Both the position numbers and the translations under genes were made by a program. Under the pieces are notes generated by a model. The model saw only the letters and a list, made by a program, of their open reading frames with translations. It did no database searches and was not told the DNA's origin. A DNA stretch of 39,003 nucleotides from Streptacidiphilus melanogenes (GTDB lineage: Bacteria; Actinomycetota; Actinomycetes; Streptomycetales; Streptomycetaceae), in the NCBI RefSeq assembly GCF_000787835.1, contig NZ_BBPP01000023.1, forward strand, positions 88,185 to 127,187, read 5' to 3'. Positions 8,977 to 16,961 of this stretch are shown here, piece after piece; position 1 is the stretch's first letter, and each line of letters begins with the position of its first letter.

Positions 8977-9808
8977 GCCGGTACCTCGGCGTCCCGTCGG
9001 GTTCCGTCCCCACCTGCCGGATGCACGCGCGTTTCTGGAGGAACCGCAGGCAGTCCCGGACCCGCTCCTGGGTGAGCCCGGTGAGCGTGGCGACGGACTC
9101 GATGCTGCGTGCCGCGGTGCCGTGCGCCAGCATGATCGGAACGAGATGCGCGGCCACCGACCACACGTCCTCGGTGACGGTCAGCCGACCGCGCCACTCG
9201 GCGAGGACCTCCTCGGTGGTCCGCCGTGAGCGCTGCGCCGGGATGGCGGGGGCGGTCGGCCGCTGCTCCATGACGTCGGCGATCCGGTTCACTCCGGCGA
9301 CCAGCTCGCGGAGCAACCGCTGTTGCTCACGCTGCGTGGTGGCGAACGCGGCGTCGAGCTGGAGGTTGTGCTCCTCCAGCCGGACCACGACCTCCATCAC
9401 GGACTGGGGAAGGACCACTGCGGCCTCGCGTTGGTCGATCCGGTACGAGCCTTCCCGCTGGACCGCGCAGACGACCTCGGTGACCCAGTTCTTGAAGGGC
9501 TCGACGTCGTCCTTGGTGCAGCCGTTCACCAGGCGGATCAGCCCCTGAAGGCTAAGCATGACGCTAGACTTCTTAAGGCCCTGACCTGCAATGATTAGCC
9601 AACCCTCGCGTGGAACGAGAGTATGTGCCATGCGTCGCATGCCCTCTGGCACGTGCCGTTTCACGGCGTCGGTCGTGTTGGCGTAGCCGAGCTCGCGGCA
9701 TACGTCCATCGCCGGGAACCAGTGGTTCCCATCCGCCAGGGTCACTCGTCGAACCCGCGCTCCCGTCGCCGCGTGAACGAAGTCGTTGATGTCGATCGCG
9801 TCCGTCAT
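8963..9808 (-). CDS. BRO-N domain protein (phage antirepressor-like) with C-terminal winged helix
   Basis: 281 aa from ATG 9808, chosen because GGAGGGGG lies 6-8 nt upstream; the frame extends to 9859 without a ribosome site. Residues 1-110 form a BRO-N domain (VRRVTLADGNHWFPAMDVCRELGYANTTD split around W-F-A-DV, then VKRHVPEGMRR, WLIIAGQGLKKSSVMLSLQG and LIRLVNGC). This DNA-binding fold occurs in phage and baculovirus antirepressors. A central coiled-coil-like stretch (VVVRLEEHNLQLDAAFATTQ) follows, then a C-terminal helix-turn-helix/winged-helix region (SVATLTGLTQERVRDCLRFL). Codons around 9540-9640 are less GC-rich than neighbours, fitting phage ancestry. No other phage gene is nearby, so it is probably a domesticated regulator or a decayed-prophage relic. 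Its target is unknown. Confidence 0.85.
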   Translation of the reverse strand: MTDAIDINDFVHAATGARVRRVTLADGNHWFPAMDVCRELGYANTTDAVKRHVPEGMRRMAHTLVPREGWLIIAGQGLKKSSVMLSLQGLIRLVNGCTKDDVEPFKNWVTEVVCAVQREGSYRIDQREAAVVLPQSVMEVVVRLEEHNLQLDAAFATTQREQQRLLRELVAGVNRIADVMEQRPTAPAIPAQRSRRTTEEVLAEWRGRLTVTEDVWSVAAHLVPIMLAHGTAARSIESVATLTGLTQERVRDCLRFLQKRACIRQVGTEPDGTPRYRLSGR

Positions 9809-9829
9809 CGGGCACCCCCTCCGTTGCGC

Positions 9830-9835
9830 ACCGTA
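9830..9835 (-). promoter_or_regulatory. Candidate -10 box of the BRO-N gene
   Basis: TACGGT on the minus strand fits TANNNT and would start a leader of about 15 nt carrying the GGAGGGGG ribosome site. It sits in the 138 bp divergent gap shared with the DevS-like kinase. Confidence 0.3.
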
Positions 9836-9933
9836 AGCATGCGAACCTCCGCCGGTCACCGGATCGCGGCGGGTTCACCCTCACGGGACGGAGGGCGAAC
9901 GCGCGTCCACTGTCGCGCCAAATGCGGACAAAC

Positions 9934-9939
9934 TACGCT
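9934..9939 (+). promoter_or_regulatory. -10 box for leaderless transcription of the DevS-like kinase
   Basis: TACGCT (TANNNT) ends 7 nt before ATG 9947, and there is no Shine-Dalgarno sequence between them. Transcription would start at or beside the start codon. Confidence 0.45.
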
Positions 9940-9946
9940 CGCTTGC

Positions 9947-11689
9947 ATGGCCACCGGCGACGCGCAGTTCATCCCCGACCTCGGTTCCCTCGAGGTCGAC
10001 GACCTGGTCAGCGAGGTCGCCGAGCGGCTGCACGCGGTCGCCGCCGTGAACGACCGGATGCGGGAGCTGCTCGAGGCCGTCGTCGCCGTCAGCTCCGGGC
10101 TGGATCTGCACGCGACGCTGCAGCGGATCGCCGGGGCCGCCGCCGATCTCGTCGACGCCGACTACGCCGCCGTCGGGGTGCTCGCCCCGCACACGCACGG
10201 ACTGTCCGACTTCATCCAGGTCGGCATCACCTCCGAGCAGGAGCTGGAGATCGGCGGACTGCCCTGCGGGCTGGGGCTGCTCGGCTACGTCACCGAGCAC
10301 CACGAGCCGCTGCGGCTGGAGGACCTCACCCGGCATCCGAGCGCCATCGGGTTTCCGCCCGGGCACCCGCCGATGCGCACCTTCCTCAGCGTCCCGGTCC
10401 GGGTCCGCAACGCCTTCTTCGGCACCCTCTACCTCGCCGAGAAGCACCACGGACGCCAGTTCTCCACGGCCGACCAGCAGGTCGTCGAAGCCCTGGCGGC
10501 GGCCGCCGGGGTCGCGATCGAGAACGCCCGCCTGTACGAGGAGGGCCGTCGGCGCGAGCGGTGGATCGCCGCATCCCGTGAGGTGACCAACGTGATGCTG
10601 ACGGCCGACGACGCCGCCGTCGCGCTCACCACCACCGCCGAGCTGCTGCGCGACCTGGCCGGGGCCGCTCTCGGGATGATCCTGCTGCCGACCGAGGACG
10701 GCGGGTTGCGCGTCTCCCACGCCTCCGGCGAGGCCGCGGACCTGCTGATCGGGGAGCCGGTCCCGCCCACCGAGCGGGTGCGGAGGCTGTTCGCGGGTGA
10801 CACCGTCACCATCGCCGACATGAACACCGACTCCGACCTGCGCGCGGACATCCGCGCGTCCTTCGGGCCCAGCATGGCGCTGCCGCTCAAGAGCTCCGGA
10901 CGGGTCCTCGGGGCCGTCGTCGTGTGGCGGGGCCGGGACACCCCGCCGTTCACCGAGGACGAGCGGGCGCTCGCCGAGGGCTTCGCCGCGCAGGCCGCGC
11001 TCGCGCTGCGGCTGGTGGAGGGCCAGCGGGACCAGCAGCGCCTGGCCGTCTACCAGGACCGTGACCGGATCGCCCGGGACCTGCACGACCTGGTCATCCA
11101 ACGCATCTTCGCCACCGGGATGATGATGGAGAGCGCCGCCCGGCTGGCCGAGGCGCCGGAGGTGCGGACCCGGATCTCCAAGGCGGTCGACGAGCTCGAC
11201 GCCACCATCGCGGAGGTGCGCACCACCATCTACGCCCTCCAGCACGAGGACACCCCCGAGGGCGGCGCGGACCTGCGCAGTCAGGTGCTGCGCGAGTGCG
11301 CCCAGGCGGCCGGTCCGCTCGGCTTCAAGCCGGCGCTCACCTTCGTCGGCCCCGTCGAGGCGATGACCGGCGAGGCCATGGGCCGCCAACTCGTGGCGGC
11401 GCTGCGGGAGATCCTTTCCAATGCGGCCCGGCACGCCGACGCCTCGCGGGTGGACGTGGTGGTGGACAGCAGTGCCCGCATCGACGCCGAGGGCCGCCTC
11501 ACCACGGGCGAGGGGCATTCCGCCGTCGTGCTGTCGGTGACCGACGACGGGGTCGGCATCCCCGAGGACGGACGTCGCAGCGGCCTGCGCAACCTCGCCG
11601 ACCGGGCCCGCAACCTCGGCGGCGACGCCTGGTTCGGGCCGGGCGTGAGCGGCGGCGGGACCCGGGTCTTCTGGACGGCCAGGCTGTAG
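9947..11689 (+). CDS. DevS/DosT-like GAF-GAF histidine kinase (putative haem gas sensor)
   Basis: Soluble kinase of 580 aa, almost the length of M. tuberculosis DevS (578 aa). Two tandem GAF domains (about 50-195 and 215-365) precede a HisKA_3 dimerisation domain (DRDRIARDLHD, phospho-acceptor His380) and an ATPase domain (SNAARHADA, DDGVGIPEDG, SGLRNLADRA). By recalled alignment, His140 in GFPPGHPPMRTF corresponds to the DevS haem ligand His149, and Tyr162 in FGTLYLAEK to distal Tyr171. GAF-A therefore probably binds haem and senses O2, NO, CO or redox; this is inference. No NarL/DevR-type regulator is in the window, so its partner is encoded elsewhere. ATG 9947 is the leaderless start; the longer frame from 9623 runs antisense through the BRO-N gene and is not credible. 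Position beside cydABCD fits an oxygen-related role. Confidence 0.92.
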   Translation: MATGDAQFIPDLGSLEVDDLVSEVAERLHAVAAVNDRMRELLEAVVAVSSGLDLHATLQRIAGAAADLVDADYAAVGVLAPHTHGLSDFIQVGITSEQELEIGGLPCGLGLLGYVTEHHEPLRLEDLTRHPSAIGFPPGHPPMRTFLSVPVRVRNAFFGTLYLAEKHHGRQFSTADQQVVEALAAAAGVAIENARLYEEGRRRERWIAASREVTNVMLTADDAAVALTTTAELLRDLAGAALGMILLPTEDGGLRVSHASGEAADLLIGEPVPPTERVRRLFAGDTVTIADMNTDSDLRADIRASFGPSMALPLKSSGRVLGAVVVWRGRDTPPFTEDERALAEGFAAQAALALRLVEGQRDQQRLAVYQDRDRIARDLHDLVIQRIFATGMMMESAARLAEAPEVRTRISKAVDELDATIAEVRTTIYALQHEDTPEGGADLRSQVLRECAQAAGPLGFKPALTFVGPVEAMTGEAMGRQLVAALREILSNAARHADASRVDVVVDSSARIDAEGRLTTGEGHSAVVLSVTDDGVGIPEDGRRSGLRNLADRARNLGGDAWFGPGVSGGGTRVFWTARL

Positions 11690-11705
11690 GTACGTCCGGC
11701 ACGCT

Positions 11706-11726
11706 GTTGCGAGGCTGTAGCGCAAC
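11706..11726 (+). terminator. Possible terminator hairpin after the DevS-like kinase
   Basis: GTTGCG (11706-11711) pairs with CGCAAC (11721-11726) around a 9 nt loop, 16 bp after the kinase stop. A further GTTGCG copy occurs at 11739-11744, so regulatory repeats are an alternative. Confidence 0.35.
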
Positions 11727-11801
11727 GGCGGGCGGAGCGTTGCGGGGGCCTGACTACAGTGCGAAGCGTTCTGACGGACCTGTACTTCTGGGGGAATCTC
11801 C

Positions 11802-12410
11802 ATGCGCTCCACCACGCGCCGCGCCGCCGCCTCGGCCGCGCTCGTCCTGTCCGGCGCGTTGGCGCTCAGCGCGTGCAGCTCTTCCGGCGGCGGTTCGACG
11901 ACAGGTTCTGCGCCCGCCCCCGCCCCGGCCACTGCGTCCGCCACCGCCACCGCGGCCGTCTCCGCATCGCCCACCGCGGCGCCCTCGGACGGCTCGACCG
12001 CGTCCCCGACAGGAGCGGGCACGTCGCCCTCGGGCACGCCGACGGCGATCGACGCCGGGTGCCGCAACATGGTCGCCACCGACGCGGTGAAGGCGGCCGT
12101 CACCCGCGACTACGGGACCGAGGTGCACCGCGGCCACATCACGCCCCGCCCGCACCAGTTCCTCTACGGGCAGTGCGGCGGCACCACCTACGCGGCCACC
12201 GCGTTCGACCTCACGCCCGGCGCGACCTACTCCGACCAGGTCTCGGGCCAGGACGAGGGCAGCACGCGGAAGTACTTCTCCCTCGCCGCGAACGGCACCT
12301 GGACGCTGATCGGCAGCGCCGGCTTCCCCGACGTCGGCGGCTGCGTCGCGCAGATCCCACAGGCGCTGGCCAAGCTCTGGGGCGGCTGCCCGTCGAGCCA
12401 GCTGTCGTAG
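11802..12410 (+). CDS. Small secreted lipoprotein of unknown function
   Basis: 202 aa with a classical lipoprotein signal: basic RSTTRRAAA start, hydrophobic core and lipobox LSAC with the lipidated Cys at about residue 25. A long Ser/Thr/Ala/Pro/Gly linker (about 26-88) follows. A compact C-terminal domain (about 90-202) has four Cys (AGCRNM, YGQCGG, VGGCVA, GGCPSS) that could form two disulfides. The domain is beta-rich with no catalytic motif that I recognise. It resembles the many streptomycete surface lipoproteins annotated only as hypothetical. A GGGGGAA site precedes ATG 11802, and TACAGT at 11755-11760 is a possible -10 box. It converges on the HAD gene with a 19 bp gap. Confidence 0.85.
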   Translation: MRSTTRRAAASAALVLSGALALSACSSSGGGSTTGSAPAPAPATASATATAAVSASPTAAPSDGSTASPTGAGTSPSGTPTAIDAGCRNMVATDAVKAAVTRDYGTEVHRGHITPRPHQFLYGQCGGTTYAATAFDLTPGATYSDQVSGQDEGSTRKYFSLAANGTWTLIGSAGFPDVGGCVAQIPQALAKLWGGCPSSQLS

Positions 12411-12411
12411 C

Positions 12412-12431
12412 GAGGTCGGCCCTCGGGCCTC
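12412..12431. terminator. Weak bidirectional hairpin between convergent genes
   Basis: GAGGTC and GGCCTC-type arms flank an 8 nt loop (one G-T pair). They lie in the 19 bp gap between the lipoprotein and HAD stops, slightly overlapping the HAD stop. Too short to be confident. Confidence 0.25.
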
Positions 12432-13233
12432 AGCCCAGCAGGGCCTCGATGACCTGCGCCACGCCGTCGTCCTCGTGACTGGCGGTGTGGCGGACGGTCG
12501 CCGCCAGCACCTCAGGGTGGGCGTTGGCCACGGCGTAGGCGGTGCCCGCCCACTTCAGCATGGGCAGGTCGTTGGGCATGTCGCCGATGGCGACGACGCG
12601 TTCGGCCGGGATGCCGCGCTCGGCGCACCAGCGGGCCAGGGCGCTGGCCTTGCTGACGCCCGGCGCGCTGATCTCCAGCATCGCGACCGACGCCGAGCGG
12701 GTCACCTCGCCGAATCCTCCGACCAGCTCGCGCCCCAGGCGCAGGAACGCGTCCGGGTCCATGGTCGGGTGCTTGGCCAGCAGCTTGAAGATCTGGTGGC
12801 CGGTCGCGCCCGCGAGGATCTCCTCGGCCGGGGCGACCTGGTCGGCCGCGTCCATGTCCCACAGCGTGCGCGGGTAGTCGGGCTCGTGGGAGAAGCCGCC
12901 CGGGTACTCGAAGGCGAAGGTCACCTCGGGCAGCCCGCTGCGCAGCGCCGTCACCGTGGCGAGGGCGTCCTCGGCGCGCATCGGGTGGGTTTCCAGCAGC
13001 TCCTCGTGCCGCACGTCGTAGAGCGCGCCCCCGTTGGAGCAGATCGCGATCCCGTGCGGGCCGATCGCCTCGGTGACCGCGCCCATCCAGCGCGGCGGGC
13101 GGCCGGTGACGAAGACGATGCAGACACCCGCGTCCTCCGCCCGGCGCAGCGCGTCCTCGGTGCGGGCGGAGACGGTGCCGTCGCCGCGCAGCAGTGTGCC
13201 GTCGAGGTCGGTGGCGATGAGGGAGGGGATCAC
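12430..13233 (-). CDS. Cof-type HAD-superfamily phosphatase
   Basis: 267 aa. Mg-dependent phosphohydrolase of the Cof/YidA class (C2B cap), acting on sugar phosphates or other small phospho-metabolites in the cytoplasm. Motif I is DLDGTLLRGD at the N-terminus, motif II is FVTGR, the motif III Lys lies in GVSKASALARW, and motif IV is AIGDMPNDLPML. The cap lies between motifs II and III. GTG 13233 is chosen, with GAGGATG upstream; the open frame extends to 13272 without a better site. The substrate cannot be predicted. A second protein of the same class, with a near-identical opening, is encoded at 34523-35344. Confidence 0.92.
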   Translation of the reverse strand: MIPSLIATDLDGTLLRGDGTVSARTEDALRRAEDAGVCIVFVTGRPPRWMGAVTEAIGPHGIAICSNGGALYDVRHEELLETHPMRAEDALATVTALRSGLPEVTFAFEYPGGFSHEPDYPRTLWDMDAADQVAPAEEILAGATGHQIFKLLAKHPTMDPDAFLRLGRELVGGFGEVTRSASVAMLEISAPGVSKASALARWCAERGIPAERVVAIGDMPNDLPMLKWAGTAYAVANAHPEVLAATVRHTASHEDDGVAQVIEALLG

Positions 13234-13306
13234 GGGTACATCCTCACATCCCCGGTCGGCGATCCGCGGCACCGCGGTCCTTGATCGCCCGCACGGAAGA
13301 CCGACG

Positions 13307-16300
13307 ATGAGTCAGAATCACCGGGTGAGATTCGGCATCCTCGGCACCACCCAGGCCTGGAACGACGACGGCGGTGAGCTCGCGCTCGGCGGCCCCGGCC
13401 GTCGTGCCCTGCTGGCGCTGCTGCTGCTGGACGCCGGCCGGACGGTCACCACTGAGCGGCTGATCGACGGACTGTACGGGGAGGAGCCGCCGGGCAACGT
13501 CGGCAACGCGCTGCAGTCGCAGGTCTCCCGTCTGCGCGGCACGCTGCGTCCGGTGGGCGTCGGCATCGAGGGCGGTCCCGGCGGCTACCGGGTGCTGACC
13601 GCTCCCGACGAGGTGGACGCGCACGCCTTCGCGCGACTGGTCGCGGACGGGGAGGGCGGTCTGGCCCGGGGCGACGCGGCCAAGGCCTTCACCGCGCTGA
13701 CCGCGGCGCTGGGCCTGTGGCGTGGCGAGCCGCTCTCGGACGTCGGCGGCGCGCCGTTCGCGGCGGGCCAGGTGGTCCGGCTGGCGGAGCTGCGTCTCGC
13801 CGCGGTCGAGGCGCGCGCCGAGGCCGGTCTGGCGCTCGGGCGCGCCCGCGAGCTGATCGCGGAACTGCGCGCGGCGGTCGCCGAGGAACCCCTGCGCGAA
13901 CCGCTGACCGCGCTGCTCATGCGCGCCTTCTACGCCGCCGACCGCCAGTCCGACGCGCTTGCGGCCTACGGCGCGCTGCGTGAGACCCTGGCGGACTCCC
14001 TCGGCACCGACCCGAGCCCGGAGCTCGCCGACCTCCATCTCGCCGTCCTGCGCGCCGACCCCGCGCTCCGCGCCCGCCGCGCGCAGGACGCGATCGGGGG
14101 CGCTGCTCCGTCGAGTGGTGTGGGCGTCCGCGCGGTCGGGCCCGGTGAGTCGGCCGGCGGCGGCTCCTGGCCGGGTTCGGCTGCCGTGCGCAGCGCGCAG
14201 GCCAAGGCTGCGTCGCCGCGCGGGCCGATGCAGCCCGACCAGGTCGGAGCCTTCGACGCCGAGCCCGGCTTCCGAGCTCCGTCCAGGGCGGGTGCCACAG
14301 GCTTCCCCTCGTCTTCCGGGGCGGGCAGCGAGCAGCCCACCGAGCCAAGATCACTAAATGCGCCACGTGGAGCATCTGACGATCTTGGTCGACCCGTCCC
14401 GCCCCCCGCTGTCGTCCTCCCCAGGCCGCTGACCAGCTTCGTCGGGCGGGAAGCCGACCTCGACGGGCTAGCCGACGCGCTTCGCCGGGCCCGGCTGGTG
14501 ACCTTGACGGGGCCAGGGGGGACGGGGAAGACGCGGCTCGCCCTGGAGGCCGCCGCTCGCTACCCAGGCGCCGGAGGCGCCTGCTTCGTCGACCTCTCGC
14601 GCGTCGTCGACGCCGCGACGCTCGGGACGACGCTGCTCGGCGCGCTCGGCGTGCGCGAGTCCGGCGTGCTGGGCGCCACCGCGCCCGGCGGCGGGGACGC
14701 CGCGGACCGGCTCGCGCCGGCCCTCGCGCGCCGCGGCGACCTGCTGCTCGTGCTGGACAACTGCGAGCAGATCATCGACGAGTCGGCTGCGCTGGCCGAG
14801 CGCCTGTTGCTCGCCTGCCCCGAGCTGCGCGTCCTCGCCACCAGCCGCGAGCCGCTCGCCGTCCCCGGCGAGAACGTCCGTCCGCTGGAGCCGCTGCCCG
14901 GCCCCGAGGCCCTGCGCCTGTTCGCCGAGCGCGCCGCCGCCGTCCGCCCCGGCTTCGCGCCGGAGAGCCCCAAGGACGCGGCCGCCGTCGCCGAGATCTG
15001 CCGCCGCCTGGACGGCCTCCCGCTCGCCATCGAGCTGGCCGCGGCCCGCCTGCGCCTGCTGACGCCACGCCAGATCGCCGACCGGCTGGACGACCGGTTC
15101 CGCCTGCTCACCGGCGGCAGCCGGACCGCGCAGCCGCGCCAGCAGACGCTGCGCGCCGTCGTCGACTGGAGCTGGGACCTCCTGCCGGAGGCCGAGCGCA
15201 CACTGCTGCGCCGTGTCTCCGTCTTCGCGGGTGGCTGGACCCTCGGCGCCGCCGAGGCCGTCTGCGACACCGGCCCGGACACCCTGGACCTGCTCGGCGC
15301 CCTGGTCGACAAGTCCCTCGTCGTCGCCCACCAGCCGGACGGCACTGGTGAGATGCGCTACCGGATGCTGGAGACCGTCCGCGCCTACGCTGCCGACCAG
15401 CTCGTCGCCGCCGACGAGCGGCGCGAGCGCGCGGACGCCCACCTCTGCTACTTCCTGCGGCTGGCGGAGACCGCGGAGCCGGTGCTGCGCACCGCCGACC
15501 AGCTCGACTGGCTCGCACGTCTCGCCGCCGACCACGACAACCTCGACGCGGCGCTGCGGCATGCGGTCGGGACCGACACCGACCGCGCGCTCGAACTGCT
15601 GGCCTGCCTCTCCGGCTACTGGATGCTGCGTGGCCTGCGCACCGAGGGTCGGCTCCCCGCGCAGCGGCTGCTCGCCGCGATCGACGGCGCGGTCCCGCCG
15701 GGACGCGAGCAGCAGTTCGCGTTGGCGGTCGTCGCCGCGATCTCCGGCGGCATGGACACCCCGGAGCTCGCCGGCTACATCGAGACCTGCCGTCCGGTGA
15801 TGGACCGGCTGATGTACCAGCATCCGCTGCGCTTCCCGCATCTGGTGGTGCTGTGGGCGCCCTTCGTCGGCGTGCCCGACGAGGTGTCGATGGTCGAGCA
15901 GAACCGCATGGCCGAGTCGCTGGTCGACGACCCCTGGTACGGGGCGCTGCTCCACTTCGGCCTCGCCTTCCAGCACTGGTTCCTGCATGCGGATGCGAAG
16001 GCGCAGGAACGGGAGCTGGTCCAGGGCCTGCGCGGCTTCGAGGCGCAGGGCGACCGCTGGGGCATGGTGATGGCCCTGATGGAGCTGGCCCGCGCGCGCG
16101 GGCGCCAGGGCGACCGCGACGGCGCCTCCGCATGCACCGACCGTGCGCTGGAGCTGGCCGGTGAGCTGGACTCCCCGGAGGACATGGCGGAACTGCTGTG
16201 GAGCCGCTCCGAGCTGAGCCTGCGCGCGGACGACCTCGTCTCGGCGGAGGCGGACCTCAAGCGCGCGGTCGCGTTGGTCGAGCCCTTCGGCGTCAGCGAC

Positions 16301-16762
16301 AACCTCTCCTCCGCGCGGCTGGGCCTGGCCCAGATCGCGCGCCGTCGTGGCGAGTTCACCGAGGCCAGGGAGTTCTGCGCGCAGGCGCTGGCCAGTCGGC
16401 TGATCGGCTGGTCCAGCGGCGAGGGTGTCCAGGCGTCGGTCCTGCTGGAGCTCGCCCGCATCGACCTCGCGCAGTCCGAGGTCGGCGCGGCGGGTGCGCG
16501 CCTGCGCGAGGCGGAGTCCATCCTGCGCGGCGGCCGGAACCTTCCCACCTACGGCGAACTCGCCTCCGTCCTCGCCGAAGCGGCCCGCCTCCAGGGTGAC
16601 CCCGCCACGGCCGCCGAACTCCTCGGAACGGCGGCGGTCCTGGACCCCCGCACGGACGCCGCCCCCGCCGAGACGCCCCACGCCGAAGCCTTCGCCCGCG
16701 GTGCCGCGCGTTCCCCCCAGCAGGCGATGGCCTTCGTGACCTCGGCCCTCCCGCCTGCCTAG
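13307..16762 (+). CDS. AfsR-like SARP regulator with NB-ARC ATPase and TPR domains
   Basis: 1151-aa transcriptional regulator. Order: winged-helix OmpR-like DNA-binding domain (about 1-95; LGGPGRRALLALLLL, RLIDGLYGEEPP), bacterial transcriptional activation domain (about 100-250; EPLREPLTALLMRAFY, QSDALAAYGALRETL), a low-complexity linker (about 255-370), NB-ARC/STAND ATPase (Walker A GPGGTGKT at 402-409; Walker B LLLVLDNCEQ; GLPLAIELAA), and a long C-terminal TPR-like helical region. Large SARPs of this kind respond to phosphorylation or ligands and switch on secondary metabolism or development. No biosynthetic cluster adjoins it. ATG 13307 has GGAAG upstream; GTG 13325 is a second option. 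The linker holds a 44 bp palindromic segment with rare codons, described separately. It is divergent from the HAD gene, with 73 bp between the starts. Confidence 0.92.
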   Translation: MSQNHRVRFGILGTTQAWNDDGGELALGGPGRRALLALLLLDAGRTVTTERLIDGLYGEEPPGNVGNALQSQVSRLRGTLRPVGVGIEGGPGGYRVLTAPDEVDAHAFARLVADGEGGLARGDAAKAFTALTAALGLWRGEPLSDVGGAPFAAGQVVRLAELRLAAVEARAEAGLALGRARELIAELRAAVAEEPLREPLTALLMRAFYAADRQSDALAAYGALRETLADSLGTDPSPELADLHLAVLRADPALRARRAQDAIGGAAPSSGVGVRAVGPGESAGGGSWPGSAAVRSAQAKAASPRGPMQPDQVGAFDAEPGFRAPSRAGATGFPSSSGAGSEQPTEPRSLNAPRGASDDLGRPVPPPAVVLPRPLTSFVGREADLDGLADALRRARLVTLTGPGGTGKTRLALEAAARYPGAGGACFVDLSRVVDAATLGTTLLGALGVRESGVLGATAPGGGDAADRLAPALARRGDLLLVLDNCEQIIDESAALAERLLLACPELRVLATSREPLAVPGENVRPLEPLPGPEALRLFAERAAAVRPGFAPESPKDAAAVAEICRRLDGLPLAIELAAARLRLLTPRQIADRLDDRFRLLTGGSRTAQPRQQTLRAVVDWSWDLLPEAERTLLRRVSVFAGGWTLGAAEAVCDTGPDTLDLLGALVDKSLVVAHQPDGTGEMRYRMLETVRAYAADQLVAADERRERADAHLCYFLRLAETAEPVLRTADQLDWLARLAADHDNLDAALRHAVGTDTDRALELLACLSGYWMLRGLRTEGRLPAQRLLAAIDGAVPPGREQQFALAVVAAISGGMDTPELAGYIETCRPVMDRLMYQHPLRFPHLVVLWAPFVGVPDEVSMVEQNRMAESLVDDPWYGALLHFGLAFQHWFLHADAKAQERELVQGLRGFEAQGDRWGMVMALMELARARGRQGDRDGASACTDRALELAGELDSPEDMAELLWSRSELSLRADDLVSAEADLKRAVALVEPFGVSDNLSSARLGLAQIARRRGEFTEAREFCAQALASRLIGWSSGEGVQASVLLELARIDLAQSEVGAAGARLREAESILRGGRNLPTYGELASVLAEAARLQGDPATAAELLGTAAVLDPRTDAAPAETPHAEAFARGAARSPQQAMAFVTSALPPA
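14345..14388. repeat. 44-bp nested palindrome inside the AfsR-like gene
   Basis: CCAAGATC (14345-14352) mirrors GATCTTGG (14381-14388), and ATGCGCCACGTGGAGCAT (14358-14375) is an inner palindrome with one mismatched pair. Both share the centre 14366.5. The segment is near 50% GC in a >70% GC gene and reads in frame with rare codons (AGA, TCA, CTA, TCT, CTT). It falls in the interdomain linker, where an in-frame insertion would be tolerated, and looks like a palindromic repetitive element. Confidence 0.7.
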
Positions 16763-16832
16763 CCGCCTCGCCGCACTGCGTGCTCCCGCACCGTCGGCCG
16801 TGGTCGCCTCGGGGCGCTCCGGCCACCGAGGT

Positions 16833-16860
16833 GACGCCCCCGGCCGCCCCGGGCGGCGTC
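16833..16860 (+). terminator. Probable terminator after the AfsR-like gene
   Basis: GCCGCCC (16843-16849) and GGGCGGC (16851-16857) form a perfect 7+1+7 palindrome. Flanking GACGCC (16833-16838) and GGCGTC (16855-16860) offer an alternative stem. It lies about 80 bp past the stop and has no U-tract. Confidence 0.45.
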
Positions 16861-16961
16861 CCAGCGCGGCTCGGCCCCAGCCGTCCGGCCCGCCTGGCTG
16901 ATCCGGCCCGACCGGGCCCAGTCCGGTCTGTTCCGGCACGGCCCAGCGCGGTCCTGCCCAC

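Noticed and set aside
4788-9548. 1586-codon open frame on the plus strand
   Set aside because: Wrong frame of cydB-cydCD running on through the antisense of the BRO-N gene; composition is low-complexity Arg/Ala/Gly and it matches no family.
8963-9808. Prophage or integrative element
   Set aside because: The BRO-N gene is the only phage-like gene. No integrase, attachment repeats or structural genes surround it.
9623-9946. Extended N-terminus of the DevS-like kinase
   Set aside because: The in-frame extension is antisense to the BRO-N coding region, lacks homology and lies upstream of the leaderless promoter.
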